A DNA stretch of 25,857 nt from Cymbomonas tetramitiformis. Lineage: Eukaryota; Chlorophyta; Pyramimonadophyceae; Pyramimonadales; Pyramimonadaceae. Each line of letters starts with the position of its first letter. Position 1 is the stretch's first letter. The stretch spans positions 1 to 25,857 of the forward strand of contig LGRX02009964.1 of NCBI GenBank assembly GCA_001247695.2. The letters run 5' to 3'. Of the stretch, positions 1 through 8,368 are shown piece by piece. The position numbers and the translations under genes are program-made. The notes under the pieces were generated by a model that saw nothing but the letters and a program-made list of their open reading frames with translations, had not been told where the DNA came from and did not search any database.

Positions 1-2
1 GG

Positions 3-1019
3 AAAGGAAAGTATCCTACGCGGGAATCGCAGCTTCAGGAATTGGTAGAGCAGCAGGCTAGTTTTATGAAATCTATGGAAGCAACAATTCAGGCTTTGAT
101 TTCAGAGAAGAAGGAGCCTGGGAAATCGACAGAGAATGAAGAAGCTGCGTCGGGTGCAATGAGCACTGCCAACGCACAGAAGACAGTTCAGTGCGTTGTG
201 AAGCTGTTGGGTACGACGAAGTACACGGGTACAGAGAGGAATCAGTATGAGTCCTGGGTACAATTTAAGACACAGTTAGAGTCAGCAGTCACGTTTTATC
301 CTGAGCTGCTGGAACTAGTGTGCGACTATCAAGTGTCAGATATTGCAGATATCAAAGGACTGGACTTGTATATGCCTAAATCGAGAGGACATGGCAACAC
401 GGCTGCGAAGGAGAAGTCGTCATCATGGGCAGAAGACAAGCCTGCGTCACAGGCAGAGGACGAGGACGTTTTTGAAGAGGTCTTTGACGACAGCGGCAGT
501 TATATTACTGTGCCTGGTTCTGCGAGTATGGCCAGTACAATTTTGTCAGCTATTTTGAAGCAGGTGACAGCTGGGGACGCCTTTGACGTTGTACGACGCT
601 GTGGTAATGACGGGTTGAAGGCGTTCAGGAAGCTGAAGTGCAAAGGGGAGCCGCAGCTGTTTGGTCAACTCGCGGGCTCAATGAAGAAGCTATGCAAGCT
701 GTCGGTGAACGCCAATGAGGACCCGGTGAAGCAGTTGGGATATTTTGGTGACGTTATGTGCTCAGTGGCCAACTATGGGGGTGCGAAGCTTGACCCGACA
801 ACTGTCGAGGTGCTGGTGACTGCTCTGGCTGTTGCGGCTATGCCTATAGAGTATTCGCAGGTGGTTGCGGATATCAGTAAGGAACGACGTCCTTCGTTTG
901 ATATGCTTATGCAGAGGTCTGAGTATTTTTATGTGAATGTCGTACAGCAATCGGCGGTTCATTCATCGAGTATTGAGGGCGACTGGGCGAGTGTTCCTTC
1001 AGGAGGAGACTCGTGTTGA
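3..1019 (+). CDS. Copia-type Gag, partial (5' end outside window, C-terminus deleted)
   Basis: Structural capsid-like protein of a copia element. The frame is open from base 3, so translation starts upstream of the window; the first in-frame ATG inside it is at 66. The N-terminus looks helical (repeated E, Q and L), followed by an acidic linker around 430-490. The second half resembles the Gag/UBN2 capsid domain of copia elements, with alternating Leu/Phe helices, a 'VTALAVAAMP' segment near 815-845 and a final 'RSEYFY'. No CCHC zinc knuckle is present: the frame stops at a TGA (1017-1019) a few codons after entering integrase-derived sequence read out of frame. The missing tail is explained by the internal deletion of the element. 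Confidence 0.75.
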   Translation, partial: KGKYPTRESQLQELVEQQASFMKSMEATIQALISEKKEPGKSTENEEAASGAMSTANAQKTVQCVVKLLGTTKYTGTERNQYESWVQFKTQLESAVTFYPELLELVCDYQVSDIADIKGLDLYMPKSRGHGNTAAKEKSSSWAEDKPASQAEDEDVFEEVFDDSGSYITVPGSASMASTILSAILKQVTAGDAFDVVRRCGNDGLKAFRKLKCKGEPQLFGQLAGSMKKLCKLSVNANEDPVKQLGYFGDVMCSVANYGGAKLDPTTVEVLVTALAVAAMPIEYSQVVADISKERRPSFDMLMQRSEYFYVNVVQQSAVHSSSIEGDWASVPSGGDSC

Positions 1020-3660
1020 GCAGGTGGTGTACGACTTGGACGTGCTGGTGTTGCACTCCGACAATGACTCTACTATCGTGTCTGGAAAGACCAAGAAGTA
1101 CTGTGAGGACAATGCTATTGTGCAGAGGACGACGTCACCGTACTTGCACGAGAACAATGCCAGGGCGGAGACCATGAACAAGTTTCTGCAGACGAAGGCG
1201 AGGGCTATGTTGGCAACTGCTGGTTTGCCCGCGACTATGTGGCCTTTGGCAATGAGGCACGCTGTGTACCTTATCAATCGACTTTGCAAGGCTGGGCTGG
1301 GTATGCAGTCCAGCTTGCAGGTGCTGAACCAGAAGTACGATCTGTCTGTGCTACGAGTGTTTGGTTGTCGTGCGTATGCTTTCATCGACGCGAGCCTGCG
1401 TTCCAAACTGGCTGATCGGGCTACTCCCTTGATCTACGTGGGACACGAAGAGCGATCTACGGCTTATCTGCTATACAGCCAGGACAAGGAGAAGGGGGTC
1501 AGAAGTGGTATGGTCCGGTTTGACGAGCGCGTCGATCTGTATGGAAAGCTGGTGATGTCTTGGGATCCCTCTATGCTGACACCGTTGAGATCGTTGTACG
1601 ACTGCGAGGCTCTGGATGGAAACTTCGTTACAGCGTTTGGGGGTACAGCGACAGTGATACTAGAACTGCGTGCCTATGTGGAGCCAAAGGGTGATGAGTT
1701 CACTGGTGTAGTGAAGTTGAAAAGTGCTGGTGGAAGAACATTTTGGACACCGGTGAGTGTGTTTCTGGAAGCACGGGTGGAGCATCTTGAGCTGCTGTTT
1801 GAGTTTCGTGTGAAGTTGTCAGTGAACTCATTCTATCCTTTGTTTGAGAAGGTGGTATTGCAGCAGTCAGGAGGAGGTGAATGGGAGGCAGCAGTGGTGT
1901 GTGCTACGGCACGAGAGGATCACGTGTTGCCGTATCAGGTGATACTGGAACGTCATGCTGGAGTGAGTGGCTCGGCAGTTGATGTGTGTGAGGCTCGAGT
2001 GAGGTTTGAGAATCGTCATGTTGCTTTGGCAGCTCGTGAGGAGAAATTGACGGGGTTGCCAGTTGGAGTGACCGAGCCTAAAGGATGGGTTCAGTTGTTG
2101 AAGGGACCTGACGCAGTGCAGTGGCAGGAGTCAGATCACAAGGAGGAGTGTGCTCTTATTGACGTGAAGAAGGCAATCGAGCCGGTGGAGTCGGTACCGG
2201 CTGGTGAGAAGGTAATGCGCATGACAGCTGTGTACAAAGTGAAGCTGGACTCTGCTGGAGAGGTGACTGAGAGGAAGACCAGATGGGTGGTGTGTGGTAA
2301 TGGTCAGCAGCATGGGGTGCACTATGAGGACGTGTATGCCCCGTGTACACAGTTGTCAACGTTGAGAATTCTTATTCAGCTCAGTCTGGTGTTGGGACTA
2401 TTGGTGTTTGCTCTGGACGTCATCACCTGCTTTTTGAACGGCGAGCTGGACGTGGATACTCCTATGTATGTCAGCTGGCCTAATGCACGGACAGTACGGG
2501 GAGTACTGTATGGAATTTTGCAGAAGAGTGTGTACGGCTTGAAACAGGCACCACGCATTTGGTACAAGACGAGCAAGAACTTTCTGCTGGCTTATGACAG
2601 CAGGCTCCGGGTGTCCAACATTGACCCGTGTCTCTTTTACATCTGGCAGCATGGTACACTGGTGGTGTTTGTGTACGTACATGTGGACGACTACACTGTG
2701 TTCACTTCATCAGTGGAGTGGAAGGTGGAATTCTTCAGAGCATTCAGTGAGAAGTATCCGAGTAAGGACAAGGGCCCGTTGGTGGAGTTGCTGGGCATGA
2801 GTATGACTTTCAGTGACTATGGTCTTGTCAGGGAGTGTCAAATCAGTCAGGTTGGGCTGATACAGCGTATGCTGGAGAGGTATTCTATGCAGGACTGCAA
2901 TCCGTGTTTGACACCTATGGAGCCCAGACTGTCTTTGTTGCTTGTGGACTCGGAGGAGAAGTTGGAGAAGCTTCCTTATATCAACCTGGTGATGGAACTG
3001 ATGTGGCTGGCACGTTGCTCACGGCCTGATATTCTGACAGCAGTCTGTTATTTGGCCAGGTTCTCTCACTGCTATGGGCAAGAGCATTGGCAGCATTTGA
3101 AACGTGTGCTGAGATATTTGAAAGGAACTGTTCATGTTTGCTTGACTTTGCAGTGCAGTTCGCCAGCTTCACTGACTGCTGAGTTGATAGTGACAGCTTA
3201 TACAGACGCGGACCATGCTGCAGATAAAGTGACCAGGCGCTCTGTTACAGGTTCATTGGTGCGTCTGAATGGGAGCACTGTCATGTATTCGTCAAAGTTG
3301 CAGAAGACAGTTGCAGTGAGCACAGCAGAGGCAGAATTGATAGCGTTGTCAGAATGTGCACGGGACGTAGAGTATGTTGTTAATCTGTTGGCAGAATTTT
3401 CGCCTGTCAAGCAACCTGTCACAATTCATGGAGATAATCATGCTTCGGTGGCACAGGCAGAGAATGTTCTGAACAATGCAGCGACACGTCACGTGGCAGT
3501 GAGAAATCGATATGTGGCAAAGTTGGTAGAGCTGGGCAGAGTTGTTATTGCAAAAGTGCCTACGAAGGAGAATTTGGCAGACTTCTTTACCAAAAGTCTA
3601 GCTTTGGACCGTTTTCAGGTACTCAGTGCTGTGGTATTGAGATATTTTCGAAGAGCATGA
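1005..3660 (+). CDS. Deleted copia Pol: half integrase, reverse transcriptase, RNase H
   Basis: Replication polyprotein in the +1 frame relative to gag. The frame opens at 937, but integrase-like sequence starts only near 1005. The second integrase Asp ('HSDND', about 1060) and the Glu ('ARAE', about 1168) are present with 35 residues between them, as in DD35E. The first Asp, the HHCC zinc finger and the protease are missing. RT follows with 'LDVITCFLNG' (about 2415) and a catalytic box HVDD at 2680-2691, where copia elements normally have YVDD. RNase H keeps 'TDADHAA' (about 3205), 'STAEAELIAL' and 'GDNHASV'. There are no stops to 3660. RT and RNase H could be functional; integrase could not. 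Confidence 0.85.
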
Positions 3661-3662
3661 GT

Positions 3663-3680
3663 AAGGAGGAGTAGGAAAAC
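3663..3680 (+). other. Candidate polypurine tract of copia-1
   Basis: A purine-rich run immediately 3' of the pol stop and directly before a TGTGGACTC that could start the 3' LTR. This is where the plus-strand primer of an LTR element is expected. It contains one C at its end and a T in the middle, so it is only a candidate. Confidence 0.4.
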
Positions 3681-4012
3681 TGTGGACTCTGAGACAGTGT
3701 TAAAGACAGAGAGCTCAAAAGACAAATTCAATGACTGTATGACAGTATGACAGTATGACAGTATGACAGTATAACAGTATGACAGAGTACAGTACTATGT
3801 GTAAAGGTGAACAGAGCAATGATGACAATGAGATTACAAGAGACAGAAGATCAATTCAAAATGGATACAGTATCTGTCACAAGAACACAAGAGTACTAGT
3901 ACGAGTATAGAAGTAGCTATGACTGAGTAACAGTGAGCACTTGAACAGTGCTGTGTGATATAAGCACTGTGTGTAACGAACAAACACTCTTATCAGTTTA
4001 AATCAATCAACA
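3681..4012 (+). repeat. Candidate 3' LTR of copia-1
   Basis: Starts TGTGG next to the candidate polypurine tract and ends CAACA just before a (TG)n run, giving TG...CA ends and short imperfect inverted termini. The length of about 332 bp is reasonable for a copia LTR. The partner LTR is outside the window, so the boundaries cannot be verified here. Confidence 0.35.
3738..3785 (+). repeat. 8-bp tandem repeat (TATGACAG) x6
   Basis: Six consecutive copies of TATGACAG, the fifth reading TATAACAG, inside the candidate LTR of copia-1. Simple slippage expansion; no function proposed. Confidence 0.9.
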
Positions 4013-4087
4013 GTGTGTGTGTGTATGAGTGTGTGTTCGTACACTTTCTACTAGATATATGAAGTTAGTAGAAGTTGATTATCCTAA

Positions 4088-4465
4088 GGGGTGCGGTCAG
4101 ATGCGAGGACCGCGCGTCTGGTGTGGTGAGGGGTGCGGTCAGATGCGAGGACCGCGCGTCTGGTGTGGTGAGGGGTGCGGTCGGATGCGAGGACCGCGCG
4201 TCTGGCGTGGTGAGGGGCGCCGTCAGATGCGAGGACCGCGCGTCTGGTGTGGTGAGGGGTGCGGTCAGATGCGAGGACCGCGCGTCTGGCGTGGTGAGGG
4301 GTGCGGTCAGATGCGAGGACCGCGCGTCTGGCGTGGTGAGGGGTGCGGTCAGATGCGAGGACCGCGCGTCTGGTGTGGTGAGGGGTGCGGTCAGATGCGA
4401 GGACCGCGCGTCTGGTGTGGTGAGGGGTGCGGTCAGATGCGAGGACCGCGCGTCTGGTGTGGTGA
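4088..4465 (+). repeat. 42-bp minisatellite, uniform block 1 (9 copies)
   Basis: Nine almost identical 42-bp units beginning GGGGTGCGGTCAGATGCG. Differences are few: TGGTGTGG versus TGGCGTGG in the order T,T,C,T,C,C,T,T,T, plus an A to G in unit 3 and two changes in unit 4. Each unit can fold in two ways: GCGGTC pairs with GACCGC across 9 bases, or CAGATGCG pairs with CGCGTCTG (one G-T wobble) across 7 bases. Because 42 is a multiple of 3, long open frames appear on both strands; I do not regard them as genes. Confidence 0.95.
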
Positions 4466-5103
4466 GGAATTGCACGTCAGATCACGAGGACGCCCAGCGT
4501 CTGGTGGTGAGTGCGGTCAAGATGCGAGAGCCTTAGCGTCTGAACCAATAGTGAGGGGAATGCGGTCAGATCACGAGGACAGCAGCGTCTGAATTGTGGT
4601 GAGAATGCGGTCGAATCACGAGAACCAGCGGCGTCTGGTGTGGTGAGTGCAGTCCGAATGCGAGAGACTAGCGCGTCTGAGGCTGTGGTGAGAAGTGCGG
4701 TCAGATCACCGGGGGACGCCCCAGCAGCGTCTGAGTGTGGTGAGGTGCGGTCAGATCACCGAGGACCGCGCGTCTGTGTGGTGAGGTGCGGTCAGAAATG
4801 CGAGGACCCCTTGGCGTCTGGTGGTGAGAGTGCGGTCGAATCTGCGAGGACGCGTGTCTGCTGCAGTGTGTGGTGAGTGCGGTCGAATGCAGAGACGTAG
4901 CGTCTAATTGTAGTGAGAGAATGCGGGGTCCAGATGCGAGACGCCCAGCGTCTGGCTGTGGTAAGAGATGCGGTCAAATCACGAGAGACCCTTAGCGTCC
5001 AGTAGTGAGGAATGCGGTCAGAATCACGAGGACCCCGTAGCGTCTGAACAATGAAGTAAAGGGTGCGGAGTCAGATCACGAGACGCGGCGTCTGGTGTGG
5101 TGA
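4466..5103 (+). repeat. 42-bp minisatellite, degenerate core (about 14 units)
   Basis: About 14 diverged units at irregular spacing of roughly 40-52 bp. They still show the ends of the parent unit (GCGGTC near the start, GCGTCT in the middle, GGTGAG at the end) while the centre varies. Many share the variant AGATCACGAGGA in place of AGATGCGAGGA, so this is an older subfamily rather than random sequencing error. Confidence 0.85.
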
Positions 5104-5277
5104 AGTGCGGTCAGATGCGAGGACCGCGCGTCTGGCGTGGTGAGGGGTGCGGTCAGATGCGAGGACCGCGCGTCTGGCGTGGTGAGGGGTGCGGTCAGAT
5201 GCGAGGACCGCGCGTCTGGTGTGGTGAGGGGTGCGGTCAGATGCGAGGACCGCGCGTCTGGTGTGGTGAGGGGTGCG
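5104..5277 (+). repeat. 42-bp minisatellite, uniform block 2 (about 4 copies)
   Basis: About four near-perfect copies of the same 42-bp unit found at 4088-4465, with the same TGGCGTGG/TGGTGTGG variants (C,C,T,T). The block ends abruptly inside a unit at GGGTGCGGCAATGG. Confidence 0.9.
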
Positions 5278-5527
5278 GCAATGGCAGCGCCGTCTCGCTG
5301 GGTTTGCGGCTCAGGTTGGACAATGGTGTGGCTTGCAATCGTGCGTCTCAGGTTGCACAATCGTGCGGCTGCGAACAGGCTAGAAGGGTGCGCATCGATG
5401 GTGGTTTGAATGCCCACCACGCTGCGCCCGAGGGATTTCGGCGATGTGGCGAAGCCGCTGCGCCATGAGGGGTTGGCAGAGGCGGAGGATGATACGCGGA
5501 GACGCCCGCTCCCTACAACATTGATTC
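5278..5527 (+). other. No gene recognised between two minisatellites
   Basis: GC-rich unique sequence between the 42-bp and 43-bp arrays. Short open frames exist, but none resembles the UTP25 segment expected upstream of the first recognised exon. It may be intron or intergenic sequence of that gene. Confidence 0.5.
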
Positions 5528-5747
5528 ATCTGCAAGAGCTGGACACGGGGTGAATGCGCCTTCACCGCGGATCTGCAAGAGCTGGACACGGGGTGAATGC
5601 GCCTCCACCGCGGATCTGCAAGAGCTGGACACGGGGTGAATGCGCCTCCACCGTGGATCTGCAAGAGCTGGACACGGGGTGAATGTGCCTCCACCGTGGA
5701 TCTGCAAGAGCTGGACACGGGGTGAATGTGCCTCCACCGTGGATCTG
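5528..5747 (+). repeat. 43-bp minisatellite (5 copies) next to the first UTP25 exon
   Basis: Five units starting ATCTGCAAGAGCTGGACACG at 5528, 5571, 5614, 5657 and 5700; a sixth is cut after ATCTGC at 5743. Units differ by C/T changes (CACCGCGG versus CACCGTGG, TGCGCC versus TGTGCC). The array runs directly into the CTGCAG splice acceptor before 5755, so it lies at the 3' end of an intron. Confidence 0.95.
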
Positions 5748-5754
5748 CCTGCAG

Positions 5755-5889
5755 GTGCTGGATGCAGCGTTGATTCACCTTTTGAGCCACGTGCTCTCCA
5801 CGCGTGACCTGGTCATGAAGAACAACGCCGCTTTGAAGAAAGCCAAGGAGAAGGGCGCGGGCGAAGACGACGAGCTGCCCCGTGACCAG
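5755..5889 (+). CDS. UTP25: UTP25 exon A
   Basis: 45 codons starting 'VLDAALIHLL' and ending 'LPRDQ'. It matches the family segment just before the 'GFTRPK' motif. The acceptor is CTGCAG before 5755 and the donor is GTGCCC at 5890. Phase 0 at both ends. The preceding exon is not recognisable in the window. Confidence 0.8.
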
Positions 5890-8204
5890 GTGCCCTCTTG
5901 CATCCCTGCCAGCTCATCAAGCCGCGTGTCGTCACTGCTTCGGACAGCCTGTGCGTCCTGAGAGCCACCGCGCCCGCCATGGTCACCAGGACGTTGGGAT
6001 GTGCCGGTGCCGCCGCAGGGTTTCACACGTCCGAAAGCACTGATCCTGCTGCCTTTCCGGAGCTGCGCGCTGCGAGTGGTCCGCGCCTCCCCTCCCCTCC
6101 CCGAATGCTTCTCTACTCCTCCGGCCCATACGCGGTACCACGCGTGTAGCATGTGCAGCGGCACGCGTGCCTCATGCGCGGCGCCACGCGTGACTCATGC
6201 GCCTACCTAACGCGGCACCGGAGTTGGCCATGATCGCCGTACCGTTACCGTGCCTCCACGTGGCACGCGCACTGCGATCTGGTTCATGGTCTCCCTCTCG
6301 GGGCCCGCCAGATGTCCGTGGAGCACACGCGCCATCCGCACCTGCAGCGCGGGGAGGTTGAAGGGGGGCCAAGGGCAAGGGACTGCGGGCAGATCCGACG
6401 GCTGGTGCAGCTGACCCCGGGAATTCAAGGGCGCGCTGATGGGGTGGGGAAGCTGGAGAGGCTGGAGTCGGAGTACGCTCTGGACTCGGAGGACGAAGAG
6501 GAGGAGCGGCGCAGTAACCAGAAGGCGAGGAAGAAGGGCACCGCGCACCCGGACCACCAGTTCCTCTTTTCCGGGAACAACGACGACCACTTCAAAATGG
6601 GCATCAAAGTGCGGCGCCGCCCGCCGTGACAAGCCTCCTGCGAAAGGATCGGAGGGTTATGCCTGCTACCCAAGGCCTACGCAGGATCGGAGGGTTATGC
6701 CTCCTACACAAGGCCTACGCAGGATCGGAGGGTTATGCCTGCTACACAAGGCCTACGCAGGATTGGAGGGTTATGCCTCCTACACAAGGCCTACGCAGGA
6801 TCGGAGGGTTATGCCTGCTACACAAGGCCTACCCAGGATCGGAGGGTTATGCTGCAGGCTTGCTGTAGCGCCCTTTGACAATCTTGCCGGGTGTTGGCTG
6901 GAGATGCCCATGGCGGCAGTGGCGACGATGGACGGGCGCACGTCGAAGCTGCAAAGCGGATGCTGAGGTGAGGGGAAGGCATATCTTGAGGGGAGGCGCG
7001 GGTGGATGGGTACAGCTGACACGCGCGCAAATGTCGCTCTTTGCGGAGTTCTATCACTCCGACATCATCGTAGCCTCGCCGCTCGGGCTCATCACGAAGC
7101 TGCAGGACAGCGAGGCTGACTTCCTGTCCTCCATCGAGGTAACGCGGTCTCCGCACGTGTCCCCCCCCCCTGCCGAACTCGCCCAGGGCTTCCGTGGCAG
7201 CGTCACACTCCAAGCACCTGTGGCCCCAGGTGAGTTGGGACCGCAGGGTGTGAGGTTGAGGAGGGGGGCTGGGCCGAGCGGAGCATGCGATGTGTGTGCG
7301 TGGGAGGATTGAGTTGAGGGCAGCGCACTGCGGGCACCATGACGCTTTGTAACAGGTGACACTGCTGGACGGCGCGGACGTCATGCTCATGCAGAACTGG
7401 TCGCACGTGAAGTCGGTTTTTGAGAGCCTCAATCAGCAGCCCGGGGCGTCGCACGAGCAGAACCTGATGCGCGTCCGAGAGTGGTGCGCCGCTCTCCCAA
7501 TCCACGGCTGGACAGGGCCGCCCTCGCCGCCAGCTTGGAGGAAGCGGCCGCTGCGAGTAACGGTCCACAGAGCTCGCAGGGCCACCTGGTGCTTGGCCGA
7601 GGGCCAGCCCTGGCCATCACTGCGGGAGGAGGGAATCGAGGGTTGCGCCGGCGCTGCTGGGTACAGCCACGTGGCCGGGTGCCGCGCAGTGGCGCCGCTG
7701 TGCGCAGGCGCTGGGGCCTGGTGCGGCCCTCTGGATGCGCGGTGCGCAGGGTGCAGACATGTGGACAACCGGGGCGCACTGGCGCTGCCGGGAACAGATG
7801 ATTGGGTCAACGGGATGCGCTGGCACTGGCGGGCGCAGGTACTTGGACGGGAGCGCGGCCCGCTACCGGCAGAACATCGTGCTCTCGTCGTTTCCCTGCG
7901 TCGAGGTCAACGCCCTGATGCGTCAGTGCTCCAGCCACGCCGGCCAGGTGAGCCACCCCGAACCTTCCGCTGCCTCGGGGCGCCCTGGCGCGGGCCTTGA
8001 CAGTCACTGACTTGGAATGGATTGTACGACGGCGCACTCACTGACTTAGAGTGGATTCCGACTTCAGTGGCCAGCAGTAGCAGAGGGAGCGGCCACCATG
8101 AGGGCTGCTCGGAGAGAGTTCTGAGCGCGAGCGGCACGTTTGGGGGGCTGCAGGCGAAGGTGCAGCGAAGCTCCGCGGGAGTGCTCTCGCTTGTGGTGCC
8201 ACAG
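5755..8204 (+). CDS. UTP25: UTP25 (DEF family) U3 snoRNP/processome protein, seven internal exons, incomplete
   Basis: UTP25 (digestive organ expansion factor family) is a nucleolar helicase-like protein of the small-subunit processome, needed for pre-18S rRNA processing. Seven exons join in frame with no stop: 5755-5889, 6019-6078, 6393-6608, 7016-7138, 7356-7483, 7839-7947 and 8154-8204, about 274 codons. Family landmarks appear in order: 'GFTRPKALILLPFR', 'RRLVQLTP', 'FSGNNDDHFKMGIK', 'FYHSDIIVASPLGL', 'DFLSSIE', 'DVMLMQNWSHV' and 'RYRQNIVLSSF'. Wording is closest to plant/algal members as I remember them. The N-terminal acidic region and about 200-300 C-terminal residues (helicase C-like part) are absent. 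A copia element begins 165 bp after the last exon and nothing of the gene reappears beyond it, so this copy is probably broken or rearranged. Confidence 0.85.
6019..6078 (+). CDS. UTP25: UTP25 exon B
   Basis: 20 codons, 'GFTRPKALILLPFR' followed by 'SCALRV', the signature start of the conserved UTP25 core. The acceptor is CCGCAG before 6019. The donor at 6079 is GTCCGC, a weak site chosen because joining to exon C gives the expected 'ALRV-IRRLVQLTP'. Confidence 0.85.
6393..6608 (+). CDS. UTP25: UTP25 exon C
   Basis: 72 codons: 'IRRLVQLTP', a variable acidic/basic linker ('LDSEDEEEERR', then Lys/Arg), and the conserved 'FSGNNDDHFKMGIK'. The acceptor is GGGCAG before 6393 and the donor is GTGCGG at 6609. 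Phase 0. The linker varies among family members, so its low similarity is expected. Confidence 0.88.
6645..6852 (+). repeat. 38-bp minisatellite in a UTP25 intron
   Basis: Units starting AGGATCGGAGGGTTATGC at 6645, 6683, 6721, 6759, 6797 and 6835 (the last partial) lie wholly inside the intron between exons C and D (6609-7015). Differences are single-base changes such as CTGCTACACAAG versus CTCCTACACAAG. Confidence 0.95.
7016..7138 (+). CDS. UTP25: UTP25 exon D
   Basis: 41 codons containing 'FAEFYHSDIIVASPLGL' and ending 'DFLSSIE', the most diagnostic stretch of the family. The acceptor is TACAG before 7016 and the donor is GTAACG at 7139. Phase 0. Confidence 0.92.
7356..7483 (+). CDS. UTP25: UTP25 exon E
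   Basis: Encodes 'VTLLDGADVMLMQNWSHV' and continues to 'MRVRE' plus two bases of a Trp codon. The family has a 'D-AD--MQNW-HV' signature here. The acceptor is AACAG before 7356 and the donor is GTGCGC at 7484. It ends in phase 2, completed by the first base of exon F. Confidence 0.92.
7839..7947 (+). CDS. UTP25: UTP25 exon F
   Basis: One base completing Trp, then 36 codons from 'YLDGSAARYRQNIVLSS' to 'CSSHAGQ', matching the family 'WYLDGHARFYRQT' region. The acceptor is GCGCAG before 7839 and the donor GTGAGC at 7948 is strong. Confidence 0.9.
8154..8204 (+). CDS. UTP25: Possible UTP25 exon G
   Basis: 17 codons, 'AKVQRSSAGVLSLVVPQ', similar to the family stretch after the 'Q/EGK' junction ('GKV...GVL..VVPQ'). 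The acceptor is CTGCAG before 8154, phase 0. The only plausible donor is GC-type (CACAG/GCGAGC) at 8205; without splicing there the frame reads on to a TGA. No downstream partner exon is visible. Confidence 0.45.
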
Positions 8205-8368
8205 GCGAGCCTCCCTGCTGCCGTGGCGTCGCCTGAGGCCTGAGACGCAGCTGAGCGCTGCCTAGCGGAATGGAACAGTCCTGAGGGGGTTGCTGGCGGC
8301 TGAGGGGATCCGCTTGGCAGAAATTGTCCAAACAACCTCAGCGTCATGCATCATGCGTCACGCATCAT
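8205..8368 (+). other. Presumed intron remnant before the copia element
   Basis: No coding signal. The last 30 bases contain short reiterations of GCATCATGCGTCACGCATCAT immediately beside the LTR. The five bases next to the LTR (ATCAT) are not repeated at the far side of the element. Confidence 0.5.

Larger units (their letters stand above)
1..4012 (+). mobile_element. Ty1-copia retrotransposon, 5' end outside window, internally deleted (copia-1)
   Basis: Order on the + strand is gag, then the middle of integrase, RT, RNase H, a purine-rich tract and a candidate 3' LTR. This is the Ty1-copia order (integrase before RT). The 5' LTR and primer site lie outside the window. Gag and pol are joined near 1000-1015 without zinc knuckle, protease, integrase zinc finger or the first integrase aspartate, so the copy is internally deleted and could only move with help from another element. 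Its proteins are related to, but clearly diverged from, those of the second element at 8369-16430. Family and deletion are clear; the right boundary is tentative. Confidence 0.85.

Noticed and set aside
1008..1022. A frameshift-like TGT TGA G at the gag stop of copia-1, resembling CCT TGA G of copia-2
   Set aside because: In copia-1 this sequence lies within integrase-derived DNA created by the deletion, so the match is probably coincidental.
4029..4592. Long open frames on both strands through the 42-bp arrays, encoding a repeated 14-residue peptide
   Set aside because: They exist only because 42 is divisible by 3 and the unit lacks stops. They are open in several frames at once and break up in the degenerate units, so they are not evidence of a gene.
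5380..5790. Minus-strand frames over the 43-bp array and first UTP25 exon
   Set aside because: They are shadows of tandem repeats and of the + strand exon; the + frame matches UTP25, the minus frame matches nothing recognisable.
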